A DNA stretch of 41,181 nt. It comes from an uncultured Halomicronema sp. GTDB taxonomy: Bacteria; Cyanobacteriota; Cyanobacteriia; Phormidesmidales; Phormidesmidaceae. Below the pieces are notes generated by a model that did not search any database, was not told where the DNA came from, and worked only from the letters and a program-made list of their open reading frames with translations. Below are positions 34,022 to 41,181 of this stretch, piece after piece; position 1 is the first letter of the stretch, and each line of letters opens with the position of its first letter. Where the stretch lies: contig CALCCA010000024.1 in NCBI GenBank assembly GCA_937899725.1, positions 1 to 41,181 of the forward strand, given 5' to 3'. The position numbers and the translations under genes were made by a program.

Positions 34022-35236
34022 TTAGGGGCGATCGCGCGGCTTTGTCGTTGGCGTAGAGGCCGACGAAGCCGCGGCTGCCGGGGTTGTAATGCGAGGCAAA
34101 CGGTGCTTAAAGCTGCACAAAATTTCCCAAGATATGGTGCCAGTCAAGGTCGCCCACTGGTCAGCGGTGAGCGTTTCTGCGCCCTCTCGGCCCAACAGCG
34201 TGACCACACTGCCTTCTTGTAGATGGGGCACCTGGGTCACGTCGATCATCAGCTGATCCATGGTAATTGCGCCAATTTGCGCCACCCGCTGCCCCTGTAC
34301 CAGCACCGACATTTGGTTCGACAACGCGCGGGGCACGCCGTCGGCATAGCCAATGCCCACTACCGCGATTTGCATCGGTTGGGTGGCGACAAAGCTGTGA
34401 CCATAGCTCACACCCGTACCGGGCTGAATGGTCTTGAGATGAGTAATGCGGGCTTTGACCTGCATCACCGGTTTGAGCGGTAGGGTCGGTTGCAAATGGG
34501 GCGCCGGGTACAGGCCGTAGAGGGCGAGGCCAACCCGCACCAGGTCGTAGTGGAGGTCGGGATAGCCCAGCGTCGCCGCTGAGTTAGCCAAGTGCTGCTG
34601 GGGCTGGACTAGTTTCTGGGCGGCAATTTGAGTGATCGCGGTTTCGTAACGCTGATGCTGCTGGCGCAGAATGGTCGGGTCAGGGTCATCGGCGGTCGCT
34701 AGATGAGAGTAAACGCTAGCGATCTGCAAATGGGGGAGGCGCTGCACAAACTGCACAAACTCGGGAGCTTGCGACCAGTGCAAGCCCAATCGCGACATGC
34801 CGGTGTCAATTTTGAGATGCACCGGTAGGGGAGAGCCTGAACGTTGTCCCAGCGCTGCCGAAAAAATCAGGGCTTGCTTGGGCGAGACCAGCGTCGGCTG
34901 CAGCTGCCATCGGGCGATCGCCCCCACCTCTTCGGCACTATTGACGGCTCCCATGATCAAAATGGGCGCGTCAATCCCGGCTTCTCGGAGTTCTACCCCT
35001 TCCGGGACTGTCGCCACCCCCAGCCAGCTAGCGCCAGACGATAAGGCCGTTTGTGCCACCGCGATCGCCCCGTGACCGTAGGCATCCGCTTTGACCACGG
35101 CCATCAACGCGGCCTTTGGGCCCAAATGCTGCCTCAGCTGTTGAACGTTGTGCTGCAAAGCGCCCAAATCAATCTCCACCCAGGCCCGACAGCGCCGCAT
35201 CGTCGCCAGAGCCGGTGTTTGGTCCCAACTCAACAT
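34022..35236 (-). CDS. alr: Alanine racemase
   Basis: A PLP-dependent fold-III enzyme that makes D-alanine for peptidoglycan. The catalytic lysine is K49 in VVKADAYGHG and the catalytic tyrosine is Y278 in GVSYGHS; HLKIDTGMSRLG, ANSAATL and ITMDQLMIDVT are also present. At 404 residues it is slightly long because of a C-terminal Ala/Ser/Thr/Pro tail. The ATG at 35236 follows an AGGAGA motif. Confidence 0.96.
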   Translation of the reverse strand: MLSWDQTPALATMRRCRAWVEIDLGALQHNVQQLRQHLGPKAALMAVVKADAYGHGAIAVAQTALSSGASWLGVATVPEGVELREAGIDAPILIMGAVNSAEEVGAIARWQLQPTLVSPKQALIFSAALGQRSGSPLPVHLKIDTGMSRLGLHWSQAPEFVQFVQRLPHLQIASVYSHLATADDPDPTILRQQHQRYETAITQIAAQKLVQPQQHLANSAATLGYPDLHYDLVRVGLALYGLYPAPHLQPTLPLKPVMQVKARITHLKTIQPGTGVSYGHSFVATQPMQIAVVGIGYADGVPRALSNQMSVLVQGQRVAQIGAITMDQLMIDVTQVPHLQEGSVVTLLGREGAETLTADQWATLTGTISWEILCSFKHRLPRITTPAAAASSASTPTTKPRDRP

Positions 35237-35633
35237 GTCTCATCTCTCCTTAAACCACACCATAAGTTGAGCCAATTGTGCATCAACTCAGGTGATTTCC
35301 CAGAAAGAATTTATCCCTGACCTGCTGCTTTGGGCTGCCGCTCGCGTTGGCGGAACCATGCCAACGGCATTCGCTCAACACACTGCAGTCTGCGGATCTT
35401 TACTTCCCGGACAACGCCTGAGGACACATGATCCATGCCGAAGCCTAACCCTGCTTGCATTGACGCAAAATGGTCCGTGCTAACATCGAAACTCAACTTG
35501 AGGCATGTTCAGCCCCAACGCCCGAGGCACAGCCGCTAGCCCGCTAGGAGACGGTTAGCGCTCAGGCTAGGACGATTCAAGATTCTGCAGGGGGTTGAGG
35601 CGATCGCCGGCCCCAACAGCCCCATTCATCGCC
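35237..35633. other. Intergenic region upstream of alr
   Basis: About 400 bases. No convincing gene is present on either strand. There are a few HIP1-type sites (for example near 35601). Confidence 0.45.
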
Positions 35634-35966
35634 TCAATCTATTAACTTTTGGAATTGCCTTAGAAGTTCGACAAATGGCTTGAGGTCATCGACTTTACGG
35701 ACACCCAAATAACACTGTCCCAGTCAATCGAGAGACCGGCATAACGGGGCAGTTTCACGGCAAATAAATTGCGTAGGATCATCGCTTAGACTGATCAAAA
35801 GTGGAGTCTGATTGCTATCGGATCGAATCCTCAGAATGCATCCCGTCAGGCGAGGAATCCGCCCTGGCTTTTCTGATCGCAGAATGGTACGTTTAAGTTT
35901 TGTGAATGCAGACTCGCTGTAGTTATCTTCATGCGCACAAGCTGGATGGATGCTTTGACAGTTCAA
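35634..35966 (-). pseudogene. Probable pseudogene with one in-frame TGA
   Basis: A minus-strand frame beginning at TTG 35966 runs 80 codons (with KLKRTILRSEKPGRIPRLTG and DPTQFICRETAPLCRSLD) to a TGA. It continues without further interruption for 29 protein-like codons (LGQCYLGVRKVDDLKPFVEL, then LRQFQKLID) to a second TGA. The helix-like tail suggests that the two parts were once one protein of about 110 residues. No ribosome binding site or ATG is seen. The family is not recognised. Confidence 0.4.
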
Positions 35967-36095
35967 CCAGGAGCTACCTACTTTTGTGGCTCGTCCAGGT
36001 ACTCAATGGTGCCCAATGCATTAGCGCAGCGGCGATAGTATTCGACATTTTTGAAGCAGTTGTTTTGGTTTTTTAGTGAAGACAGATAAAACTCT

Positions 36096-37205
36096 ATGGA
36101 AGACGTGATCAAAAAGTCAGATTTCAGCTTGTCGCCCTACATGAAGAGCAACGATCTTCGAGCGACTTATCAGCTTTTAAACACGCTGGTGCCCTACGTC
36201 TTTCTATGGTTTTTAGCCGTCAAAGCGGCGGCGATTTCGGTCTTTCTATTGCCACCGATTATGGCGCTGCTGGTGCTGTTTTCGCTGCGCTGCTTTTCGC
36301 TTATGCATGACTGCGGCCACTACGCGCTCTTTCGCTCTAAAAAAGTCAATCGGGTAGCCGGGTTTATGCTGGGTTTGGTCAACGCCATTCCTCAACATTG
36401 GTGGTCACGCGACCATGCCTATCACCACAAAACCAACGGCGACTGGGAACGCTATCGCAGTATCGGTGACTTTCTATCTACCGATGAGTTTGCCCAGCTG
36501 AGCCCGTCTGACCAAAAGCTTTATGGCATCCTGCGGCAGCCTTGGATGGTGTTTCCAGGCGGTTTCTTTTACTTAGCGTTCAAGCCCAGACTGATTCTCA
36601 TCGCCGAAACCTACGGCTTTTTGAGGCACGCAGGGCGCCATCTTACGCAACAGGGTTTTACGGGGCTCTCACCCATCGTGGCGACCTATAAACCCAAAAA
36701 CTGGTCTACAGCGGGTGAGTTTTGGGATGTGTTGCTCAACAATATTTTTGTGGTGGGCGGCTGGATTATCCTTTGTCGCTGGCTCGGTACGGCCTTTTTC
36801 CTAGGCACTTACTCCCTCGTGTTGATGTTCTCGGCGGCCATCTTTATCTGCGTCTTTTTTGTGCAGCATAATTTTGAGGGCGCCTACGCCCACGGCACAG
36901 AAGGCTGGGATTATCTGCAGGGCGCGATCGCCGGTAGCAGCTATCTTGACATTCCAGAAATTTTCAAATGGTTTACGGCAGATATCAGCTACCACAGCAT
37001 CCACCATCTGTCAGAGCGGATTCCTAACTACAATCTGCGCGCCTGCCACGAAAAAAATCGTCACCTGCTGTCTGCGGTCAAAACGATTCGCTTCAAAGAT
37101 ATGCCCGCCTGTTCAAAGCTAATCCTCTGGGATGCTCAGGCCAACCGTCTCGTTTCGATTCAAAACTTTCAACGGCAAACCGCCTCGGCGCGTAGCTACG
37201 TTTAA
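36096..37205 (+). CDS. Membrane fatty acid desaturase
   Basis: A 369-residue di-iron membrane enzyme with the three histidine clusters HDCGH (H71, H75), HAYHH (H107, H110, H111) and HSIHH (H300, H303, H304). It has two pairs of hydrophobic segments. The pattern HHLSERIPNYNLRACH resembles the Delta12/omega-3 group of cyanobacterial acyl-lipid desaturases. The regiospecificity is not predictable here. It precedes the MPBQ methyltransferase by 247 bases, so co-transcription is possible but not shown. Confidence 0.88.
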   Translation: MEDVIKKSDFSLSPYMKSNDLRATYQLLNTLVPYVFLWFLAVKAAAISVFLLPPIMALLVLFSLRCFSLMHDCGHYALFRSKKVNRVAGFMLGLVNAIPQHWWSRDHAYHHKTNGDWERYRSIGDFLSTDEFAQLSPSDQKLYGILRQPWMVFPGGFFYLAFKPRLILIAETYGFLRHAGRHLTQQGFTGLSPIVATYKPKNWSTAGEFWDVLLNNIFVVGGWIILCRWLGTAFFLGTYSLVLMFSAAIFICVFFVQHNFEGAYAHGTEGWDYLQGAIAGSSYLDIPEIFKWFTADISYHSIHHLSERIPNYNLRACHEKNRHLLSAVKTIRFKDMPACSKLILWDAQANRLVSIQNFQRQTASARSYV

Positions 37206-37452
37206 GGGTTGGGCAATGGCTGAGCCACGTCGTTTGGCCGCAACCTCGGTGCGTCAGAATTAGAGTGCGATCGCTGGGGCTTGATCCGACCCAAGCCCGG
37301 TTCCAATCTTTGGCTGTCTTGCCCCGATGCTGATGCAGAGTTGGGTGGATTATGGTGATCGTTTCGGTCTCTTAAATGAATGCTGCCAGTGGATGCGAAC
37401 TCGATCTACAATCATTAAAGACTTGATTAAATAATGTTAAGGGTTTCTCTCA

Positions 37453-38439
37453 ATGTTTGTGTCTTACGCCCTCGGGTTGGTTGTGCTGTTGTTAGTGGTG
37501 GGGCTTGTCCTTTACCTGACTACCGCCCGCAGCTACAAATCTTCTAAAACCGTAGCTAACTCTTACGACCAATGGACCCAAGATGGGATTTTGGAGTTCT
37601 ATTGGGGCGAGCATATTCACTTGGGGCACTATGGGTCGCCGCCTCGCTCAAGAGACTTCTTGAAGGCTAAATCAGATTTTGTGCATGAGATGGTGCGATG
37701 GGGCGGTCTCGATACGCTCCCTCGCGGCACCACGGTATTGGATGTCGGCTGTGGGATTGGCGGCAGCAGCCGAATTTTGGCTCGCGACTACGGATTTTCT
37801 ACCACGGGCATCACTATTAGCCCTGGGCAGGTGCGCCGCGCGACGGAACTAACGCCTCCCGAACTCACGGCTAAGTTTCAGGTCGACGATGCCCTGGCGC
37901 TGTCATTTCCTGACAACAGCTTTGATGTGGTGTGGTCGATTGAGGCTGGGCCTCACATGCCCGATAAGGAACAGTACGGCGCGGAGATGCTGCGCGTGCT
38001 CAAGCCGGGCGGTATTTTGGTAGTGGCCGACTGGAACCAGCGCGACGATCGCCGCAAGCCTCTGAACTGGTGGGAGAAGCCAGTGATGCGCCAGCTATTA
38101 GACCAGTGGTCGCATCCTTCTTTCTCGAGCATTGAAGGGTTTTCAGAGCAGCTAGAAGCCACCGGTTTGGTTGAGGGCGAAGTGGTCACTGCCGACTGGA
38201 CTCAGGAGACATTGCCCTCTTGGCTCGCTTCGATTTGGCAAGGCGTGGTGCGGCCCAAGGGCTTACTGATGTTTGGCGTCTCGGGATTCTTTAAGTCACT
38301 CCGGGAAGTGCCCACGTTGGTGCTCATGCGCATCGCTTTTGGGGCCGGATTATGCCGTTTTGGCATGTTTAAAGCCCGCAAGGCCGTCAATGTATCGCCG
38401 TCTCGTGAGGCTTCTCAAAATGAGGTGCTACGCGCTTAA
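37453..38439 (+). CDS. MPBQ/MSBQ methyltransferase (plastoquinone and tocopherol synthesis)
   Basis: A 328-residue protein matching the cyanobacterial 2-methyl-6-phytyl/solanesyl-benzoquinol methyltransferase (Synechocystis sll0418 type). It has an N-terminal membrane anchor (LGLVVLLLVVGLVLYL), then YDQWTQDGILEFYWGEHIHL, SAM motif I VLDVGCGIGGSSR, DVVWSIEAGPHMPDK, ADWNQRDDRRKPLNWWEKP and FGAGLCRFGMFKA at the end. It methylates the ring of plastoquinone and tocopherol precursors at the thylakoid or plasma membrane. TTAAGG 10 bases before the ATG may be the ribosome binding site. Confidence 0.93.
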   Translation: MFVSYALGLVVLLLVVGLVLYLTTARSYKSSKTVANSYDQWTQDGILEFYWGEHIHLGHYGSPPRSRDFLKAKSDFVHEMVRWGGLDTLPRGTTVLDVGCGIGGSSRILARDYGFSTTGITISPGQVRRATELTPPELTAKFQVDDALALSFPDNSFDVVWSIEAGPHMPDKEQYGAEMLRVLKPGGILVVADWNQRDDRRKPLNWWEKPVMRQLLDQWSHPSFSSIEGFSEQLEATGLVEGEVVTADWTQETLPSWLASIWQGVVRPKGLLMFGVSGFFKSLREVPTLVLMRIAFGAGLCRFGMFKARKAVNVSPSREASQNEVLRA

Positions 38440-38463
38440 ATCGGCATTTTATCGGCCTTAAAT

Positions 38464-38511
38464 TGAAAGCTCTGCCGCCGGTTGATTGCCGATTTTGAGG
38501 CAGAGCTTTCA
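38464..38511 (+). terminator. Hairpin after the MPBQ methyltransferase gene
   Basis: TGAAAGCTCTGCC (38464-38476) pairs perfectly with GGCAGAGCTTTCA (38499-38511) across a 22-base loop. It stands 25 bases after the stop codon. There is no T-run, so it may stabilise the transcript end rather than act alone as a terminator. Confidence 0.55.
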
Positions 38512-38571
38512 GTCCTTTAAAGCCCTGCTGAGCCTCGGCATCGCCGAGAAAATAACGCTACAGTCAATTTA

Positions 38572-38697
38572 GGGCGTGTCATCCATTAAACCTAGTAGTC
38601 TTGCAGGGCAAGCCTTATCGAGCCCGCACTCACCCAATAAACTAGGGGCTGCATCCCTTTTACAGAAAGGATTTGACCGCTAAATGATGACAGCCCC
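38572..38697. mobile_element. MITE-like element of 126 bp with IS5-type ends
   Basis: The left end GGGCGTGTCATCCATTA (38572-38588) and the reverse complement of the right end (GGGGCTGTCATCATTTA) match at 13 of 17 positions. TA flanks both sides (38570-38571 and 38698-38699). A second copy of the AGGGGCTG motif lies inside (38644-38651) and pairs with CAGCCCCT, adding a 10-bp stem with a smaller bulged hairpin in its loop. No coding capacity. IS family assignment is inference from the end sequence. Confidence 0.5.
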
Positions 38698-38731
38698 TAG
38701 ACCTGTTGATTTAGTTTTTTGATATTCGTTC

Positions 38732-39979
38732 ATGATGCAAGCTGTGCCTGCCGCTCAAACGTCCGATCAAGCGCCGCTGTATGACTGCGACGTGGCCATT
38801 GTCGGCGGCGGCGTTGTCGGAGCAACTTTGGCCGCCGCCCTAAAAGATTCAGGCCTCAAAGTTCTGTTGATCGAAGTGAATTCGTTTGAGCAGGCGATCG
38901 CCCGCGAACGCGGCTACGCGCTGTCACCATTGTCGGGGCAGATTTTGGCCGGTATCGGCGTCTGGCCCAGCATCTTTCCCCACATTGGCAAATACCGCCA
39001 CATCTATCTCTCTGATGCCGATAACGTGGGCATGGTCAAATTTGAGCCTAGTGATCTCAAGCGCGAATTTTTAGGCTACGTGGGCGAGCATAAGGTGATG
39101 TTGGGGGCGCTGCAAGCGTTTATTAACGAGCAGTGTGAGCACGTTAATTGGCTCTGCCCGGCTCGCCCTACCCGCGTACTCTATGACGAAGCGGGAGCGG
39201 TGATTGAGTTAGAAATGGCAGGGCAGGCGCGGCAGATTCGCACCCGGTTGGTGGTGGGAGCCGATGGGCCGCGATCGCAAATTCGCCAGTCCGCAGGCAT
39301 CAAAACCAAGGGCTGGAAGTACTGGCAGTCGTGCCTGACGTTTATGATCACCCATGAAGCACCGCGCAATGACATTGCCTTTGAGCGATTCTGGCCCGAT
39401 GGGCCGATGGGCGTGCTGCCGCTGACGGAGAATCGCTATCACATCGTTTGGACGGCTCCCCACGCCGAAGCAAAGGCACTACAAAATCTCGACGAAGCGG
39501 AGTTCCTGGCAGAACTCGAATATTACACGGGCGGTTTTTTAGGCAAGCTGAGCCTGACCAGCGATCGCGCAGTCTTTCCGGTACAGCTGTTTCAGAGCGA
39601 TCGCTACGTACAGCCGCGACTGGCACTGGTGGGGGATGCGGCTCATCGCTGTCATCCCGTCGCGGGGCAGGGGCTGAATCTGGGCATTCGCGATGCGGCA
39701 GCGCTGGCACAGGTGCTCTCTGAAGCCTATCTGCGCGGCGAAGATGTCGGCGATCTGCGCGTGCTCAAACGCTATGAGCGCTGGCGCAAAAAGGAAAACC
39801 TGGCAATTTTGGGCTTCACTGATTTCCTGGATCGGATGTTTTCTAACAACTGGTGGCCCATTGTGAAACTGCGGCGCTTGGGGCTGTGGCTGCTGCGCAC
39901 CGTGCCGCCGTTAAAAGTGCTGGCGCTTAAGTTTATGACGGGTTTTTGGGGGCGTCGTCCGGCTCTGGGCAAAGGGTAA
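38732..39979 (+). CDS. UbiH-type FAD-dependent hydroxylase
   Basis: A 415-residue class A flavoprotein monooxygenase. The FAD motif is VAIVGGGVVGATLAAAL, the central motif is VVGADGPRSQIR, and the GD motif is LVGDAAHRCHPVAGQGLNLGIRDA. Family members such as UbiH/UbiF/VisC hydroxylate quinone rings, and a cyanobacterial homologue could act in plastoquinone synthesis, which fits the methyltransferase upstream. Two ATGs (38732, 38735) are possible starts. The stop lies within a perfect hairpin (39953-39990). Confidence 0.85.
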   Translation: MMQAVPAAQTSDQAPLYDCDVAIVGGGVVGATLAAALKDSGLKVLLIEVNSFEQAIARERGYALSPLSGQILAGIGVWPSIFPHIGKYRHIYLSDADNVGMVKFEPSDLKREFLGYVGEHKVMLGALQAFINEQCEHVNWLCPARPTRVLYDEAGAVIELEMAGQARQIRTRLVVGADGPRSQIRQSAGIKTKGWKYWQSCLTFMITHEAPRNDIAFERFWPDGPMGVLPLTENRYHIVWTAPHAEAKALQNLDEAEFLAELEYYTGGFLGKLSLTSDRAVFPVQLFQSDRYVQPRLALVGDAAHRCHPVAGQGLNLGIRDAAALAQVLSEAYLRGEDVGDLRVLKRYERWRKKENLAILGFTDFLDRMFSNNWWPIVKLRRLGLWLLRTVPPLKVLALKFMTGFWGRRPALGKG

Positions 39980-39990
39980 GCCGGACGACG
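39953..39990 (+). terminator. Hairpin spanning the stop codon of the UbiH-type gene
   Basis: CGTCGTCCGGCT (39953-39964) and AGCCGGACGACG (39979-39990) form a perfect 12-bp stem, with the TAA of the gene at the edge of the loop. There is no T-run, so factor-dependent termination or RNA stabilisation is as likely as intrinsic termination. Confidence 0.5.
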
Positions 39991-40319
39991 AGACGGTGGG
40001 CCGTTAGTCGTTGAACCGTTTGCGATCGCCGCGTTGAAAAACTGCCGCATTAATCCTGCTTGCCAAGAGTTCACTCACAAACCTTGCCCTCGTATCCTTT
40101 GCCCCCAGCCCTTTCACATTTCATCGGTAGTTCCAAAATTGAAAAGCAACTATCAGTCCTCACACCAGTTATCAGCGATCGAACTCTGGTGTAATCCTTA
40201 AAACGCATGGGAGCTGAGGGGCAGGGGAGTGAGATTTTGAGTCTTGTTTCAGAGCATCGGGATTACTCCAAAACACAGCGCATCGTTAGCGGCTTGACTC
40301 AACGAAATCTTGTATCGAC
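39991..40319. other. Intergenic region upstream of the TetR-type gene
   Basis: About 330 bases with no gene supported on either strand. It contains a TTGACT sequence near 40294 and one HIP1 site near 40022; no other structure stands out. Confidence 0.4.
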
Positions 40320-40325
40320 TTGACA

Positions 40326-40363
40326 AAGCTAATAGCGTTAATCGAAGCTAATCGAGTTAGCTT
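40326..40363 (+). promoter_or_regulatory. Two adjacent 19-bp operator-like dyads upstream of the TetR-type gene
   Basis: AAGCTAA-TCGAG-TTAGCTT (40345-40363) is a perfect 7-bp inverted repeat with a 5-base spacer. Directly before it, AAGCTAA-TAGCG-TTAATCG (40326-40344) has the same left half, spacer length and half of the right arm. Both fit TetR-type dimer sites. A TTGACA at 40320-40325 may be the -35 element. Autoregulation is inference. Confidence 0.6.
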
Positions 40364-40390
40364 TTGACCCTCTCAAGCAGAGTTGAAGCG

Positions 40391-40990
40391 ATGTCACGAC
40401 CCAAAGGACAAACGCGGTCACGCCAAGACGTGGTGGATGCGGCTATTCGCTGCTTGCAGCGGGATGGCGAATCCGGTTTGGGCGTCAATCGGGTGGCCCA
40501 CGAGCTAGGCATTCGGCCTCCTTCGATCTACAAACACATCAATGGCAATGACGCTTTACGGCGGGCAGTCGCCATCGAGGGCGTATACCGCCTGACCGAT
40601 CACTTGAGCCATCAGGTGCAGGGCATTGCCGACCATCGCTTGCTCATTCGAGCGATCGCTAACGGCATTCGCCAGTTTTTCCATCAATATCCGGCGCTTC
40701 ATGCCATCACTACAGCCGCGCCCATTGATGATGATCCTGATTACGAAGTAGCCAAACAGGCCTTTGTCGCCTTTAGTCATGAACATCTGCAGCCCTTCGG
40801 CATTGAGGGCGACGAGGTGATTCATGCGATTCGGGTCTTGATTTCGGCCTGTCACGGATTTGTGATGTTGGAGCGATCGCAACGATTTACCGCTCCACAG
40901 TCTTTAGACGACAGTTACGAATGGATGATTGACACCCTGATTTTCACCCTCGAACACCGGCCACAGAGTCGGCCCGTGGAAGCTGAATAG
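40391..40990 (+). CDS. TetR-family transcriptional regulator
   Basis: A 199-residue regulator. The N-terminal helix-turn-helix domain (RSRQDVVDAAIRCL, GVNRVAHELGIRPPSIYKH) is typical of TetR. The C-terminal ligand-binding part has a WHG-type end (AIRVLISACHGFVMLE). The ATG at 40391 is chosen; the TTG at 40364 would place the operator inside the coding region. It probably represses its own promoter through the dyads at 40326-40363 and may control the small downstream gene. The ligand is unknown. Confidence 0.9.
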   Translation: MSRPKGQTRSRQDVVDAAIRCLQRDGESGLGVNRVAHELGIRPPSIYKHINGNDALRRAVAIEGVYRLTDHLSHQVQGIADHRLLIRAIANGIRQFFHQYPALHAITTAAPIDDDPDYEVAKQAFVAFSHEHLQPFGIEGDEVIHAIRVLISACHGFVMLERSQRFTAPQSLDDSYEWMIDTLIFTLEHRPQSRPVEAE

Positions 40991-41026
40991 CCCAATATCC
41001 GAGTTCTCATTGCCAAGGACGCAGCC

Positions 41027-41131
41027 ATGGAACTTTCTGCTCAATACCTTTTGTTTAACGCCTCGATTGTGCTTCTGATCGCCCTGCTCTGTGGCGTGCC
41101 TTACGGACAGGCCATTACTAAAAAGAGGTAG
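41027..41131 (+). CDS. Small membrane peptide, 34 aa, possibly a truncated N-terminus
   Basis: AAGGA lies seven bases before the ATG, a good ribosome binding site. The peptide MELSAQYLLFNASIVLLIAL-LCGVPYGQAITKKR has one hydrophobic segment and a basic end. Its start looks like the first transmembrane helix of a longer protein, so the TAG at 41129 may be a premature stop. It follows the TetR-type gene by 36 bases and could be its target. The window ends 50 bases later. Confidence 0.5.
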   Translation: MELSAQYLLFNASIVLLIALLCGVPYGQAITKKR

Positions 41132-41181
41132 TGCCCAAGATGTAATGATGGAGAAGTAGAGTTTCTTGCTATTTGTTTCCT

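Noticed and set aside
36001-36090. Short minus-strand frame ending in IEYLDEPQK before the desaturase
   Set aside because: Protein-like for about 30 codons but without a start codon or upstream continuation; too little to call a gene.
38642-38700. Riboswitch in front of the UbiH-type gene
   Set aside because: The stem is better explained as the right end of a MITE-like element, and no known riboswitch motif is recognisable.
1-41181. tRNA or rRNA genes
   Set aside because: I looked through the intergenic stretches for cloverleaf arms and a TTCGA-type T-loop and found no convincing candidate; a covariance-model search would be needed to exclude one.

Overview
The window is a stretch of cyanobacterial chromosome. 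The evidence is a beta-carboxysome gene run (end of ccmM, then ccmN and ccmO), psbU of photosystem II, the methyltransferase of plastoquinone/tocopherol synthesis, two PEP-CTERM exported proteins, and frequent GCGATCGC (HIP1) octamers. Most genes are moderately GC-rich. A Leptolyngbya/Nodosilinea-like lineage is possible, but genus cannot be fixed from sequence alone.

Layout. 1-2018: ccmM 3' end, ccmN, ccmO, converging on miaA (2132-3130, minus). 3258-5195: gyrB with a structured leader. 5196-7315: an AT-rich, HIP1-poor accessory segment with a TIR/FGE-like fusion whose C-terminus looks like a diversity-generating-retroelement (DGR) variable region, plus small ORFs. 7316-11494: minus-strand polyamine-type ABC operon potA-potD-potB-potC. 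11495-14003: palindrome-rich DNA and two tandem PEP-CTERM genes that share nearly identical ends but have unrelated middles; one copy carries a MITE-like insertion in its upstream region. 14522-15305: a probable pseudogene overlapping an unrecognised 181-aa gene. 15424-16988: aat and a family-2 glycosyltransferase. 17187-17458: a two-unit 148-bp repeat. 17459-18739: formamidase and an unlisted 46-aa basic protein. 19196-20119: a membrane protein resembling a CPBP protease without catalytic residues. 20193-23027: a NACHT NTPase with HEAT-like repeats. 23114-26166: four minus-strand genes (two nucleoside-type ABC permeases, a retropepsin-like protease and an AtzF C-terminal-like protein). 26680-28999: psbU and nadB. 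29226-35236: a minus-strand housekeeping run (DUF1400 hydrolase, low-molecular-weight tyrosine phosphatase, YbaB/EbfC, thioredoxin-fold protein, methyltransferase, alr). 35634-35966: a probable pseudogene. 36096-39979: fatty acid desaturase, MPBQ/MSBQ methyltransferase, UbiH-like flavin hydroxylase. 40391-41131: a TetR-type regulator behind tandem operator-like palindromes, then a 34-aa membrane peptide.

Functional themes. CcmM, CcmN and CcmO build the carboxysome. Nitrogen scavenging is suggested by the polyamine transporter, formamidase, nucleoside-type permeases and AtzF-like protein, although no ATPase or binding protein for the second transporter is present here. The TIR-FGE and NACHT-HEAT proteins are of kinds linked to bacterial immunity or conflict. 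The methyltransferase and UbiH-like hydroxylase probably both act on membrane quinones. Intergenic DNA is rich in palindromes and at least two MITE-like elements. The least explained items are the DGR-like variable end, the PEP-CTERM pair with exchanged centres, and the protease-containing permease operon.
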